From contig NZ_MAMP01000022.1 in the NCBI RefSeq assembly GCF_001750285.1, positions 124,001 through 188,000 on the forward strand: a stretch of DNA of 64,000 nt. Reading direction: 5' to 3'. This document shows, piece by piece, positions 55,571 to 64,000 of this stretch. The stretch is from Domibacillus iocasae. GTDB lineage: Bacteria; Bacillota; Bacilli; Bacillales; Domibacillaceae. Within the stretch, counting starts at the first letter, position 1. Every line of letters starts with the position of its first letter. The translations under genes and the position numbers were made by a program. Under the pieces are notes generated by a model that saw nothing but the letters and a program-made list of their open reading frames with translations, ran no database searches and was not told the DNA's origin.

Positions 55571-56527
55571 ATGGCTATTCGATTGTTTCAACGAAAAAAA
55601 AGAATCGTGAACATGATGCTGACCGACTACGCAATCCGGTTTGCCGAAGTGACGCCGGGGATTCCCATGAAGGTGGAGCGGTACGGAGAAAGGCTTATTC
55701 CGCCCGGCATCATTAAAAAAGGAGATATTATTGATCCCAATGAGCTTTTGTCTATTATGGAGAATTGTGTCGATGAATGGAAGATTAAAAGCCGCCCTGT
55801 CCGGTTTCTTGTCCCAGACTCTTTTGTCGCGATGAAAGAAGAGAAAGTCGATATCGATTTAGAAGATGATGAGATTAATTCTTATTTATTTATGAAAATC
55901 GGCACGAGCATTCATCTTCCCTTTGAAAATCCTGTTTTTGATACAGCTGTCACAAATATATATGATGGAAAAAAACATATTTTGCTTATCGCCGCACCGG
56001 AAGAAAAGGTGGAAGAATACGTCAGTGTTTTCGAAAAATCCGGTCTTACACCTGTTGTAGCTGACGTTGGGCCGTTAAACCTTTATCGGCTTTACTACGA
56101 AATGGCTCTTGTGAAGGAAGAGGATCATTATATTCTGCTGCATTTAAAGCAAGGCTCGCTGACCATTTCGATTTTTCATCAGCATCAGCCAAAATTTATG
56201 AAGCCGGTCTCATTTGAAACAAATGAAGACACGATTGACGTTTCGTCGGGAGAGAAAAGTGAACTGGACGAGTTTATGGATGTATTCAGTGAACTGGATA
56301 AGGTCATTAACTTTTATGAAAATTCGCTTCATAAAGGACATGTCCGTATCTCCGCCATTTTTCTAAACGGGGATTTTATACGCGCCAATTTTTTTAAACG
56401 CGCATTAAAAGACCGCTACAGTTTGCTTGTTTATGGGGATGAGACGGTGGAAATCACGGTGAAAGACGGCGGTCTTCTCCCGGCTGGTTTTTATCCGGTT
56501 GTCGGACTAGGGCTGAAAGAGAGGTGA
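55571..56527 (+). CDS. pilM: Type IV pilus assembly protein PilM
   Basis: 318 residues, actin-like fold. N terminus MAIRLFQRKKRIVNMMLTDYAIRF, VRFLVPDSFVAMKEEKVDI, and VVADVGPLNLYRLYYEM stand at the usual positions. Cytoplasmic partner binding the PilN tail and linking PilB/PilC to PilN-PilO. ATG after AAGGAG. Sequence is diverged from proteobacterial PilM; order M-N-O supports it. Confidence 0.87.
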   Translation: MAIRLFQRKKRIVNMMLTDYAIRFAEVTPGIPMKVERYGERLIPPGIIKKGDIIDPNELLSIMENCVDEWKIKSRPVRFLVPDSFVAMKEEKVDIDLEDDEINSYLFMKIGTSIHLPFENPVFDTAVTNIYDGKKHILLIAAPEEKVEEYVSVFEKSGLTPVVADVGPLNLYRLYYEMALVKEEDHYILLHLKQGSLTISIFHQHQPKFMKPVSFETNEDTIDVSSGEKSELDEFMDVFSELDKVINFYENSLHKGHVRISAIFLNGDFIRANFFKRALKDRYSLLVYGDETVEITVKDGGLLPAGFYPVVGLGLKER

Positions 56528-56533
56528 CCGCCC

Positions 56534-57139
56534 GTGCAAATTGAGATTAATTTACTTCCGCAGAAAGAAAAGAAGCGCACACCGATCTGGCTTTTTTTCC
56601 TGGCAGCGGCACTGTGTACTCTGGCAGCTGGCTTCTTGTTTTTTTGCATCTATATGAAACAAAACGAACTTGAACTGTTAGAGCAAAGATTGGCTCAGAC
56701 AGTTGAACTGCGAACCACACTGGAAGGATCAGCCGAGCAAAATGAAGCGGCATCAAGTGTCGAGCATTTAAATCAAGCAGCCAATTGGGCCAGACAAGAA
56801 CAGCTTCCAGTGACGCCTATTTTAGATCATTTTATTGAACGGCTGCCGGACCGCGGGTTCTTTCAATCTTTTTCCTATTTGAGCGATGAGTCTCTTACGC
56901 TGCTGGTTCAATTTGATACGAGCCGGGAAGCGGCATATTATCTGGCAGAGCTTCATGAGTCCCAATGGGTTTCTTCTGCGAGACTTCGAACAGTGGAAAC
57001 ATCTCTTGAAGAGGCGGAAGCAAAGACGCAGGAAGCGGTCGAAGCGAAAAATGCGCTGCCGCGTTATTTGGCGGAGTATGAGATTATTATGGATCGATCT
57101 TCTGTGGAAAGTGCGTTGAAAGAGAGTGAGCGCCCATGA
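56534..57139 (+). CDS. pilN: Type IV pilus assembly protein PilN
   Basis: 201 residues. Starts with IEINLLPQKEKKR, the INLLP motif that binds PilM, then one membrane span (about 17-39), a coiled coil, and a ferredoxin-like periplasm-side domain. GTG start; overlaps pilO by four bases. Confidence 0.9.
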   Translation: MQIEINLLPQKEKKRTPIWLFFLAAALCTLAAGFLFFCIYMKQNELELLEQRLAQTVELRTTLEGSAEQNEAASSVEHLNQAANWARQEQLPVTPILDHFIERLPDRGFFQSFSYLSDESLTLLVQFDTSREAAYYLAELHESQWVSSARLRTVETSLEEAEAKTQEAVEAKNALPRYLAEYEIIMDRSSVESALKESERP

Positions 57140-57915
57140 ATCGCAAATTGATTTTTATCTTTATATTGTTACTCACATTATTTTTGGGGATGATATACGC
57201 TTATTTTGCGTTCTATGTTCCTGTTAACCAGGCTGTTGAACAGACAAAGCAGCAAATTAACGCGGAAAACGAACTTATTTCAGTACTTGAAGAAACAGAT
57301 TTTTCAGCTGGTGATACGCAGTTGTTAAACACGGAATCTCTTCAGAAAAAACTGCCGGTTAAGCTGATGGATGACAAACTGCTGCTTGATCTTGAAAAAG
57401 CGGAGCTTTTATCTGGAAGTCTGATCACATCCATTGAATTTATGGAAAGCGCGATTCTCAACAATGAAGAAAGTGCGGACAGTGAAGCCAATATAAGTGA
57501 AAATGACGAATCAGAAGAGCAGGAGTTTGAATCGACAGTTGAAGGAGTGGGCGATTACGGAAAAGGGGAGATTGGCACTGGTGAGGAAACTGTTCTATTA
57601 GAACCGGAAGTACTTCCTGAGGGTGTATATAGCAGTTATATCCATATAACTGCCCAGGCGGATAATTATGAAGAAGTCGAATCGTTTATTGAAACGCTCG
57701 AAGGGCAAATGCGCCTCTTAATTATTAAAGAACTGTATTTCACGGGGCCGGAAGAAGCTGAAAAGATCGAAGGAACAGAAAATCCGATTGAATTTACATT
57801 GATTGTGGCAGCGTATTATATGCCTGGCCTGCTGGATCTTCTCGAAGGGGTTCCAGTTATTGATGCGCCATACCCGGCCAATAAAGAAAATCCATTTATA
57901 ACAATTGAAGAGTGA
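57136..57915 (+). CDS. pilO: PilO-like pilus assembly protein
   Basis: 259 residues. One N-terminal membrane span, a coiled coil (NQAVEQTKQQINAENELISVLEE), an acidic insert (SADSEANISENDESEEQEFE), and a C-terminal alpha/beta domain with DNYEEVESFIETLEGQMRLLIIKELYF, as in PilO/GspM-type proteins. Named from topology and place after pilN. Confidence 0.85.
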   Translation: MNRKLIFIFILLLTLFLGMIYAYFAFYVPVNQAVEQTKQQINAENELISVLEETDFSAGDTQLLNTESLQKKLPVKLMDDKLLLDLEKAELLSGSLITSIEFMESAILNNEESADSEANISENDESEEQEFESTVEGVGDYGKGEIGTGEETVLLEPEVLPEGVYSSYIHITAQADNYEEVESFIETLEGQMRLLIIKELYFTGPEEAEKIEGTENPIEFTLIVAAYYMPGLLDLLEGVPVIDAPYPANKENPFITIEE

Positions 57916-57916
57916 A

Positions 57917-57957
57917 AAGAACAGAATGATTCACCATTCTGTTCTTTTTGTTTTTTT
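57917..57957 (+). terminator. Terminator of the pilus operon
   Basis: AAGAACAGAATG / CATTCTGTTCTT with a six-base loop, then TTTGTTTTTTT. Confidence 0.92.
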
Positions 57958-57992
57958 GAAACCGTATAGTTAAGAGAAAAGGAGGGATGAAC

Positions 57993-58592
57993 ATGGACGA
58001 GCCGAACTGGACACGGCAAAACAGTGATGTACTTGTTTGGCGGATGCCGGGCGAGGAAACGGTCATACCGGACACACCGGAAAAAAAGCCAACGCTAAAA
58101 GCGGCAACAGGCTTATTGATCATTATTTCGGCGTTATTGACAGGCAGTGTTTTTGGATTGTTAATGATGAGCGCTGTCCCAGAAAAGACGGAAACAAAAG
58201 CGGCGCCGGCGATGAATAGCTCTGCAGAACAACAGATAACACCGGCTATGAACAGCTCCACAGAACAGAAGACAGCACCGGTTGAAAAAACAGTGCCATT
58301 GTTTGTTATCCAAGGAGGCCTTTTTTCAACGGAAGAAGCAGCGAATAAAGCCGCTTCATCTTCTGGAGCGCCAGCAGCGGTGATTCCAGCCCAAAACCAA
58401 TATAGCATGATTTATGGGATCTTTTTAACAAAAGAAGCAGCGGATGAAGCGGAGCTTAGCCTTGAATCAAGTGGCACAGCTGCCTATGTAAAAGAAACAA
58501 AAGTGAACCTATCCAGTGAAGAGGAGGAGACAATGAAAAAAGCGGCTGATTCGCAGCAGCTCGATGAAATGGCCTCTATTCTTTTGCCGTAG
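57993..58592 (+). CDS. spoIIB: SpoIIB-like SPOR-domain protein
   Basis: 199 residues. Cytoplasmic head, one membrane span (about 42-61), a low-complexity stretch in which a short unit (PAMNSSxEQ) repeats, then a SPOR-like peptidoglycan-binding domain (LFVIQGGLFSTEEAANKAAS ... YSMIYGIFLTKEAADEAEL). SpoIIB lies just before maf in B. subtilis and guides septal thinning during engulfment; that protein is longer (about 330). Identified by topology, SPOR pattern and position. Confidence 0.8.
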   Translation: MDEPNWTRQNSDVLVWRMPGEETVIPDTPEKKPTLKAATGLLIIISALLTGSVFGLLMMSAVPEKTETKAAPAMNSSAEQQITPAMNSSTEQKTAPVEKTVPLFVIQGGLFSTEEAANKAASSSGAPAAVIPAQNQYSMIYGIFLTKEAADEAELSLESSGTAAYVKETKVNLSSEEEETMKKAADSQQLDEMASILLP

Positions 58593-58593
58593 C

Positions 58594-58620
58594 CTGCCAA
58601 AATTCGGCAGGTTTTTATTT
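58594..58620 (+). terminator. Terminator after spoIIB
   Basis: CCTGCC / GGCAGG around AAAATTC, then TTTTTAT. Confidence 0.82.
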
Positions 58621-58663
58621 GTTCATTGAAGAATTGTCTGCTATGATAAATGCGTACTCTCCC

Positions 58664-58732
58664 TAGGGCCCGCACGATGCGGGTCAAAAAGGCGCTGCAG
58701 CAGGACGCTGCGCTCGTAGCCTTTGATCCTTA
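58664..58732 (+). repeat. Dispersed structured repeat, copy D
   Basis: Best-formed short copy: hairpin 1 CCCGCA-CGA-TGCGGG (58669-58683); outer pairing AAAGGC (58688-58693) / GCCTTT (58719-58724) around GCAGC-AGGAC-GCTGC (58697-58711). It lies between the spoIIB terminator and the maf ribosome site. Confidence 0.78.
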
Positions 58733-58756
58733 ATTTAAAAAGAAAGGTGATCCTCT

Positions 58757-59341
58757 TTGACCCACATTATTTTGGCTTCATCATCACCCCGCAGAAAAGA
58801 ATTGCTTACTCAAGCTTTCATTCCATTTACTGTACAACCCGCCCATGCGGACGAAACGATTGAACCTGGCACGCATCCGGCAGCGGCTGTTGAGCAGCTT
58901 GCGCTGAAAAAAGCGGCAGCGGTTTTCACTGAACATCCAAACGCTGCTGTGATCGGTGCAGATACAGTGGTTGTGTCAGACGAGCGTATTCTTGGGAAAC
59001 CAGAAACGGAAGAGGAAGCGATGCAGATGCTTTCTTCTTTATCCGGCCGCACGCACGCAGTTTATACAGGTGTTGCGATCGTGTCGAAAAATGAAAGAGT
59101 GGTTTTTCACGAAAAAACGGTTGTTGAATTTTGGGAACTGACAAAAGCGGACATGGCTGCTTATATTGAGACAGGCGATCCATTTGACAAAGCAGGAGGA
59201 TATGGTATTCAAACGGCGGGTGCCCTGTTTGTTAAAGCGATCCATGGCGATTATTTTAATGTCGTCGGCCTGCCGATTTCCTCACTTTACCGCCGGCTGA
59301 AACAAATGGGCCTTCTCACTGGCAGCTCTTCATCCCGCTAA
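58757..59341 (+). CDS. maf: Maf-type nucleotide pyrophosphatase
   Basis: 194 residues. Signatures ILASSSPRRKELL at the N terminus, VIGADTVVVSDERILGKPE with the catalytic Asp, LSSLSGRTHAVYTGVAIV, and GDPFDKAGGYGIQ. Hydrolyses dTTP/UTP and modified pyrimidine triphosphates. TTG start after AAAGGTGATCC. Position before radC-mreB as in B. subtilis. Confidence 0.95.
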   Translation: MTHIILASSSPRRKELLTQAFIPFTVQPAHADETIEPGTHPAAAVEQLALKKAAAVFTEHPNAAVIGADTVVVSDERILGKPETEEEAMQMLSSLSGRTHAVYTGVAIVSKNERVVFHEKTVVEFWELTKADMAAYIETGDPFDKAGGYGIQTAGALFVKAIHGDYFNVVGLPISSLYRRLKQMGLLTGSSSSR

Positions 59342-59362
59342 TTTGAGAGGGGAATAGAACGA

Positions 59363-60070
59363 ATGGACCATGATAAAATTGCTTTATCTCCGCCACTGAT
59401 GATCCGTGATGTCCCGCCACACGACCGCCCGCGTGAACGAATGATTGCGAGCGGTCCGCACAGTTTATCCAACCACGAGCTCCTCGCGATTTTACTCCGG
59501 ACTGGCTCGAAAGAAGAATCCGTCCTGCAGCTATCTAACCGCATCTTAAATGAATTTGAAGGTCTTCGCCTCTTAAAAGACGCATCGCTCGAAGAAATTA
59601 CATCCATTAAAGGCATCGGCAGCGCAAAAGCGATTCAGCTTATGGCAGCTGTTGAAATCGGCCGCCGTATTGAACGGCTGAAATATGATGAGCGGTTCAT
59701 GATCCGCTCGCCGGAAGATGCGGCCAATTACATGATGGAAGAAATGCGCTTCTTAAGCCAGGAGCATTTTGTCGCGCTTTATTTAAATACGAAAAATCAA
59801 GTAATGCATAAGCAGACGTTGTTTATCGGCAGCTTAAATGCCTCGATTGTTCATCCGCGCGAGGTATTTAAAGAAGCATTCCGCCGTTCGGCAGCAAGTA
59901 TCATCTGTCTTCATAACCATCCATCGGGCGACCCGGCGCCAAGTCGTGAAGACATCGATGTGACAAAACGTCTTGTCGAATGCGGCAAAATACTGGGTAT
60001 TGATGTCCTCGACCATTTGATCATTGGAGAGAAGAAATTTGTCAGTTTGAAAGAAAAAGGTTATTTATAA
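59363..60070 (+). CDS. radC: RadC family JAB-domain protein
   Basis: 235 residues. N-terminal helix-hairpin-helix (about 75-95, ITSIKGIGSAKAIQL), C-terminal JAMM/MPN metalloprotease-like fold with HNHPSGDPAPSRED as zinc site. Cellular function unresolved; the old DNA-repair assignment is not supported by the fold. Between maf and mreB. Confidence 0.95.
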   Translation: MDHDKIALSPPLMIRDVPPHDRPRERMIASGPHSLSNHELLAILLRTGSKEESVLQLSNRILNEFEGLRLLKDASLEEITSIKGIGSAKAIQLMAAVEIGRRIERLKYDERFMIRSPEDAANYMMEEMRFLSQEHFVALYLNTKNQVMHKQTLFIGSLNASIVHPREVFKEAFRRSAASIICLHNHPSGDPAPSREDIDVTKRLVECGKILGIDVLDHLIIGEKKFVSLKEKGYL

Positions 60071-60204
60071 CGCTATGCTTTTTTTTTTCGTTCCGCTATA
60101 ATATAAGTTATGGTTTTTGAGAAGCTTTTCACACAAATAAATAGCCATTGATAGTGAAATGATCACGATAAAAAGGATCTATTGAGGAAAGGGAGATACA
60201 CTAC

Positions 60205-61215
60205 ATGTTTGGAATTGGGAGCCGCGACTTAGGCATTGACCTTGGAACAGCAAACACACTTGTTTATGCAAAAGGAAAAGGAGTTATCGTACGAGAGCCG
60301 TCCGTTGTGGCGCTGCAGACAGATACAAAACAAATCGTAGCGGTTGGAAATGACGCACGCAACATGATCGGCCGGACACCAGGCAACATTATTGCTACCC
60401 GTCCCATGAAAGACGGTGTTATTGCTGACTACGAAACAACGGCGACAATGATTAAATATTATATTAAACAAGCAACAAAGGGATCATCTGGCTTCCTGTC
60501 AAGCAAGCCATACGTAATGGTCTGCGTTCCATCCGGTATTACAGCAGTTGAACGCCGTGCGGTTATAGATGCTACGCGTCAAGCTGGCGCCCGCGATGCG
60601 TATCCGATTGAAGAACCTTTCGCTGCAGCGATTGGAGCTAATCTCCCTGTATGGGAACCGACGGGCAGCATGGTCGTGGATATTGGAGGCGGTACGACAG
60701 AAGTGGCGATTATTTCGCTTGGCGGCATTGTCACAAGCGAATCGCTTCGCATTGCCGGAGATGAAATGGATGATGCGATTATCGCGTATATCCGCAAGCA
60801 GTACAATTTGCTGATTGGCGATCGGACATCTGAAACAATTAAAATGGAAATCGGTTCAGCAGGTGATTCAGGTGACATTCCAAACATGGAAATCCGTGGA
60901 CGTGACTTATTAACAGGTTTACCGAAAACAATTGAGATTACTGCGCAGGAAATTGCGGATGCGCTAAAAGATACAGTATATGCCATTGTGGATACAGTAA
61001 AAGGAACATTGGAAAAAACGCCTCCGGAACTTGCAGCAGATATTATGGACCGCGGCATTGTGTTAACAGGCGGCGGGGCACTTTTGCGCAATTTGGACAA
61101 AGTGATCAGTAAGGAAACAAATATGCCAGTCATCATTGCGGAAAATCCATTGGACTGTGTAGCGGTTGGAACAGGACTTGCGCTTGATCACATTCATTTA
61201 TTTAAAAACAAATAA
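60205..61215 (+). CDS. mreB: Rod-shape determining protein MreB
   Basis: 336 residues, bacterial actin. Phosphate-1 [18 protein letters not shown], connect-1, phosphate-2 [18 protein letters not shown], adenosine motif [12 protein letters not shown]. Forms membrane filaments directing lateral wall synthesis with MreC, MreD and RodA. AAAGGGAG precedes ATG. A -10 TATAAT lies at 60097-60102. Confidence 0.97.
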   Translation: MFGIGSRDLGIDLGTANTLVYAKGKGVIVREPSVVALQTDTKQIVAVGNDARNMIGRTPGNIIATRPMKDGVIADYETTATMIKYYIKQATKGSSGFLSSKPYVMVCVPSGITAVERRAVIDATRQAGARDAYPIEEPFAAAIGANLPVWEPTGSMVVDIGGGTTEVAIISLGGIVTSESLRIAGDEMDDAIIAYIRKQYNLLIGDRTSETIKMEIGSAGDSGDIPNMEIRGRDLLTGLPKTIEITAQEIADALKDTVYAIVDTVKGTLEKTPPELAADIMDRGIVLTGGGALLRNLDKVISKETNMPVIIAENPLDCVAVGTGLALDHIHLFKNK

Positions 61216-61318
61216 CAATTGACGATAAGGCCGGTTCTCCGTGCGTTGTGACCGGTTTTCCGGTGCGCGTTGAACCAGCCTTCCCGTTTTGAATGCTTAG
61301 AAAACTGAGGTGGAATTC

Positions 61319-62212
61319 ATGCCGCAATTTTTTACAAACAAGCGGTTGATCATATTGCTCGGCAGCATTATTCTTCTTGTAGCCATGATTGGTTTTTCGA
61401 TACGGGACCGGGGTAACATTACGTGGCCTGAAAAGTTCGTGAAAGATGTAACGGGGTTTGGCCAAAATATTGTGTCGAAACCGGCCGGTGTTGTTGAGTC
61501 TTTTTGGGATGATGTAAGCAGGCTTCGTCATACATATGAAGAAAACGAAAAGCTTCGCGCGCATTTAGAAGAGCTCGCGCAATTAGAAAGTGACGTAGCA
61601 CGTCTTGAAAAAGACAATGCGGAACTTCGGAAAGTGCTTGAAAAAGAAAAAAGCCTTGCAGATTATGAACCCGTACAAGCGACGGTGATTGCGCGCAATC
61701 CTGACCGGTGGTATGAGCTTATAACGATTGACCAAGGTGAATCAAACGGCATCGAACCAGACATGGCCGTGATGACCGCAAGCGGCTTAGTCGGAAAAGT
61801 GAAAAGCACGTCGAAATTTACGTCTACTGTGCAGCTTTTGTCTGCTCATGATACGAACAACCGTGTGTCAGCAATCATTCAAGGTGGTACGCCAATTTAC
61901 GGATTGATTGAAGGATATAACGAAGAAAAGAAAATGCTTCAAATGACAAAAATCCCTTCTGATTCAAAAGTAAAAAAAGGACAAACCGTTACAACATCTG
62001 GTCTTGGCGGTGTTTTTCCGAAAGGACTCGTCATTGGAACTGTGACAGAGCTTGTTCCAGATGAATTCGGATTAACACAAACAGCGCTGGTTGAGCCGTC
62101 GGCAAGCTTTTACGATCTTGAGCATGTGATGGTTTCTAAACGTGAAATGACAGGTGTTCTGCCGGAAGAAGAAGACCGCCAGCAGGTGCTTATTGAGGAG
62201 GAAGGACTGTGA
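61319..62212 (+). CDS. mreC: Cell-shape protein MreC
   Basis: 297 residues. One N-terminal membrane span (about 10-28), a coiled coil (about 65-105, EENEKLRAHLEELAQLESDVARLEKDNAEL), and the beta-rich C domain (VIARNPDRWYELITIDQGESNGI, GLVGKVKS, TSGLGGVFPKGLVIG). ATG at 61319 is preferred after GAGGTGG. Overlaps mreD by four bases. Confidence 0.95.
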   Translation: MPQFFTNKRLIILLGSIILLVAMIGFSIRDRGNITWPEKFVKDVTGFGQNIVSKPAGVVESFWDDVSRLRHTYEENEKLRAHLEELAQLESDVARLEKDNAELRKVLEKEKSLADYEPVQATVIARNPDRWYELITIDQGESNGIEPDMAVMTASGLVGKVKSTSKFTSTVQLLSAHDTNNRVSAIIQGGTPIYGLIEGYNEEKKMLQMTKIPSDSKVKKGQTVTTSGLGGVFPKGLVIGTVTELVPDEFGLTQTALVEPSASFYDLEHVMVSKREMTGVLPEEEDRQQVLIEEEGL

Positions 62213-62721
62213 AAAAAGCGCTCCTTCCTCTTTTAATAGTCGCCCTGTTTTATAGTGACAGTGTCTTTATGATCTTCTTTTCAGAACAGGCATTTAATGG
62301 AGCTTATGTACCTGTCCCGCATTTTTTCTTCATAGGCCTTTTGTTCATGTCTGTTTTTTTTGACCGGAACACAGCGATAAAATATGGCTTTTTCTTCGGC
62401 TTTTTATTTGATATGTTTTATACGGGACTTCTTGGGGCTTATTTCTTTTTCTTTCCGCTTATCGTCTACATAACATCCAAGCTGACGAAATGGCTTCACA
62501 GCACGATGCCTGTTTTTTTCGTCATTGTCTTATTTGATATCGCGTTACTTGAAATGCTGATTTATGGCTTAAATGTGCTGGTGCAGCGGACAACTGTTTC
62601 ATTGGAACAGTTTGCTTACGTTAGACTGCTGGCATCGCTTGTCTTGAATGGCCTTTTCTACATCGTGTTCGCGGTTCCGCTTCGAAATGCTTTTTTGCGA
62701 TTGAAAAAAGTGTTCGATTGA
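62209..62721 (+). CDS. mreD: Rod-shape determining protein MreD
   Basis: 170 residues, five to six membrane helices, very hydrophobic. Weakly conserved family recognised by GAYVPVPHFFFIGLLF, YGFFFGFLFDMFYTGLLGAYFF and its place directly after mreC. GTG start overlaps the mreC stop. Confidence 0.93.
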   Translation: MKKALLPLLIVALFYSDSVFMIFFSEQAFNGAYVPVPHFFFIGLLFMSVFFDRNTAIKYGFFFGFLFDMFYTGLLGAYFFFFPLIVYITSKLTKWLHSTMPVFFVIVLFDIALLEMLIYGLNVLVQRTTVSLEQFAYVRLLASLVLNGLFYIVFAVPLRNAFLRLKKVFD

Positions 62722-62787
62722 TGTTGAAAAAAGGAATATGGAATAGCGCTGTCGAATATTGAGACGTACAGAGGTGGGATACTTTCT

Positions 62788-63465
62788 ATGAAACAAAGTC
62801 AAAACGTCGTCATTAAAGGGACGAAAGACGGTCTGACTCTTCAATTGAACGATAAATGCGCGTATAATGAACTAATAGAAGAATTAACCGAAAAATTAGA
62901 TGCCGTTACAAAAAAAGACGAAGACGCGCTCATTAAAGTCACTGTTCAAACGGGGAACCGGTATGTGACTGAAGAAGAAAAAGAAGAGCTGCGTCAGCTG
63001 ATCAGACAGCGCCGTCACCTAGTCGTCGAAGACATTAGGTCAAACGTATTGACGATTGACGAGGCGGTACAGTGGAAAGAAGAAAATGAAATCGTTTCGT
63101 ATGCCGGCCGTATTCGTTCCGGACAAGTACTTGAAGTACCAGGTGACTTATTATTGATTGGAGATGTAAATCCGGGCGGAACGGTGATGGCGGGCGGCAG
63201 CATCTTTGTAATGGGTGCGCTGAAAGGCATGGCGCATGCGGGCTGTTACGGCAATGATTCAGCCGTTATTTCCGCGGCAAAAATGATGCCGTCTCAATTG
63301 CGGATCAGCGGTCATTTAACCCGCTCGCCAGACCGGTACGACGAAGAAGAGATAACTGAATCGGAATGTGCTTTTATTAACGAAGCACAACAATTGGTGA
63401 TTGATCGGCTGCAGGTGCTCAAATATTTGCGACCTGATTTATCGACGTTTAAAGGGGGCTTTTGA
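62788..63465 (+). CDS. minC: Septum site-determining protein MinC
   Basis: 225 residues. N-terminal FtsZ-inhibiting domain (about 1-95) and C-terminal beta-helix that binds MinD (VEVPGDLLLIGDVNPGG-like segment, VMAGGSIFVMGALKGMAHAG). Blocks polar FtsZ rings. AGGTGGGA precedes ATG. One base before minD. Confidence 0.95.
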   Translation: MKQSQNVVIKGTKDGLTLQLNDKCAYNELIEELTEKLDAVTKKDEDALIKVTVQTGNRYVTEEEKEELRQLIRQRRHLVVEDIRSNVLTIDEAVQWKEENEIVSYAGRIRSGQVLEVPGDLLLIGDVNPGGTVMAGGSIFVMGALKGMAHAGCYGNDSAVISAAKMMPSQLRISGHLTRSPDRYDEEEITESECAFINEAQQLVIDRLQVLKYLRPDLSTFKGGF

Positions 63466-63466
63466 A

Positions 63467-64000
63467 GTGGGTGAAGCAATCGTCATTACTTCTGGAAAAG
63501 GCGGGGTCGGCAAAACGACAACGACCGCCAATCTCGGTACAGCGCTTGCGCTGCAGGAGAAAAAAGTATGCCTTGTTGACACGGACATCGGTCTTCGCAA
63601 CCTTGATGTTGTCATGGGGCTTGAAAACCGCATTATTTATGACCTTGTCGATGTGGTGGAAGAACGATGCAAAACACATCAGGCTCTCGTCAAAGATAAA
63701 CGCTTTAACGATCTTCTTTATTTGCTTCCGGCAGCTCAGACGACAGATAAGTCAGCTGTAACACCAGAGCAAATGAAGAAATTAATCGATGAGCTTAAGC
63801 AGGACTATGACTATATTTTAATCGACTGCCCGGCGGGGATTGAGCAAGGCTATAAAAATGCGGTAGCAGGTGCAGACCGGGCAATTGTTGTCACAACACC
63901 GGAGAAGTCGTCCGTCCGGGATGCGGACCGTGTTATTGGTCTTCTTGAAAAAGAAGAAGGTATGGCACCACCGAAGCTTGTCGTCAATCGGATTCGCCAC
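63467..64000 (+). CDS. minD: Septum site-determining ATPase MinD, 5' part
   Basis: 178 codons to the window end. Deviant Walker A GKGGVGKTTTTANLG near residue 11, DTDIGLRNLDVVMGLENRI, DYILIDCPAGIEQGYKNA (Walker B) and NRIRH at the edge. Membrane-bound MinD recruits MinC. GTG start with AAAGGGGG upstream. The C-terminal membrane helix is beyond the window. Confidence 0.95.
   Translation, partial: MGEAIVITSGKGGVGKTTTTANLGTALALQEKKVCLVDTDIGLRNLDVVMGLENRIIYDLVDVVEERCKTHQALVKDKRFNDLLYLLPAAQTTDKSAVTPEQMKKLIDELKQDYDYILIDCPAGIEQGYKNAVAGADRAIVVTTPEKSSVRDADRVIGLLEKEEGMAPPKLVVNRIRH

Overview
The window is core chromosome of an endospore-forming Bacillaceae (Bacillus or a close relative). Nearly every gene has a recognisable Bacillus subtilis counterpart in the same neighbourhood (polX-mutS2-lcfA-fadR-etfBA-trxA-uvrC-sdhCAB-gerE-racE-gerM-rph, then tig-clpX-lonA-ysxC-hemAXCDBL-spoVID-valS-folC, then spoIIB-maf-radC-mreBCD-minCD). 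Spore genes (gerE, gerM, a shortened spoVID, spoIIB, a YjcZ-type gene) carry the expected signals where I could read them: a sigma-K type promoter before gerE and a sigma-E type promoter before spoVID. The genus cannot be fixed from the sequence alone.

Layout. 1-10.2 kb: repair (polX end, mutS2, uvrC), fatty-acid degradation (lcfA, fadR, etfB, etfA) and thioredoxin. A perfect FadR-type palindrome overlaps the fadR promoter, a weaker one sits in the lcfA promoter, and a third 17/20 match lies before the thioesterase gene at 14.1 kb. 10.2-19.3 kb: yslB, succinate dehydrogenase, gerE, a MarR regulator, glutamate racemase, gerM, RNase PH, XTP pyrophosphatase and a phosphodiesterase. 19.4-19.75 kb: a tRNA-Arg(UCU) gene split in its anticodon by a 271-nt group I intron without an ORF. 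19.8-25.6 kb: an accessory island of mobile-element debris (an integrase N-terminal scrap fused to a frameshifted HTH protein gene, a compact tyrosine recombinase, an Xre remnant, several orphan genes, a Cys-rich copper-protein relative, a YjcZ peptide). 25.7-45.6 kb: a SET-domain protein, TPR protein, trigger factor, ClpX, Lon, YsxC, the complete glutamate-to-uroporphyrinogen haem operon, SpoVID, a T-box-type element before valS, and folC.

45.6-57.9 kb: a complete Gram-positive type IV pilus locus (three minor prepilin-like proteins, a VanW-like membrane protein, PilB, PilT, PilC, major pilin, prepilin peptidase, PilM, PilN, PilO). It sits exactly where B. subtilis has only comC, between folC and spoIIB, so its peptidase probably also serves competence pseudopilins. 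58-64 kb: spoIIB, maf, radC, the mreBCD elongation genes and minCD, the last cut by the window end.

Three things are not explained by standard annotation. First, the intron-split tRNA. Second, a dispersed structured repeat present in four intergenic copies (about 8.3, 33.9, 41.5 and 58.7 kb) with two stem-loops preserved by compensatory changes. Third, a tig-clpX spacer that can form mutually exclusive pairings. The valS T-box also appears to lack a recognisable Stem I.
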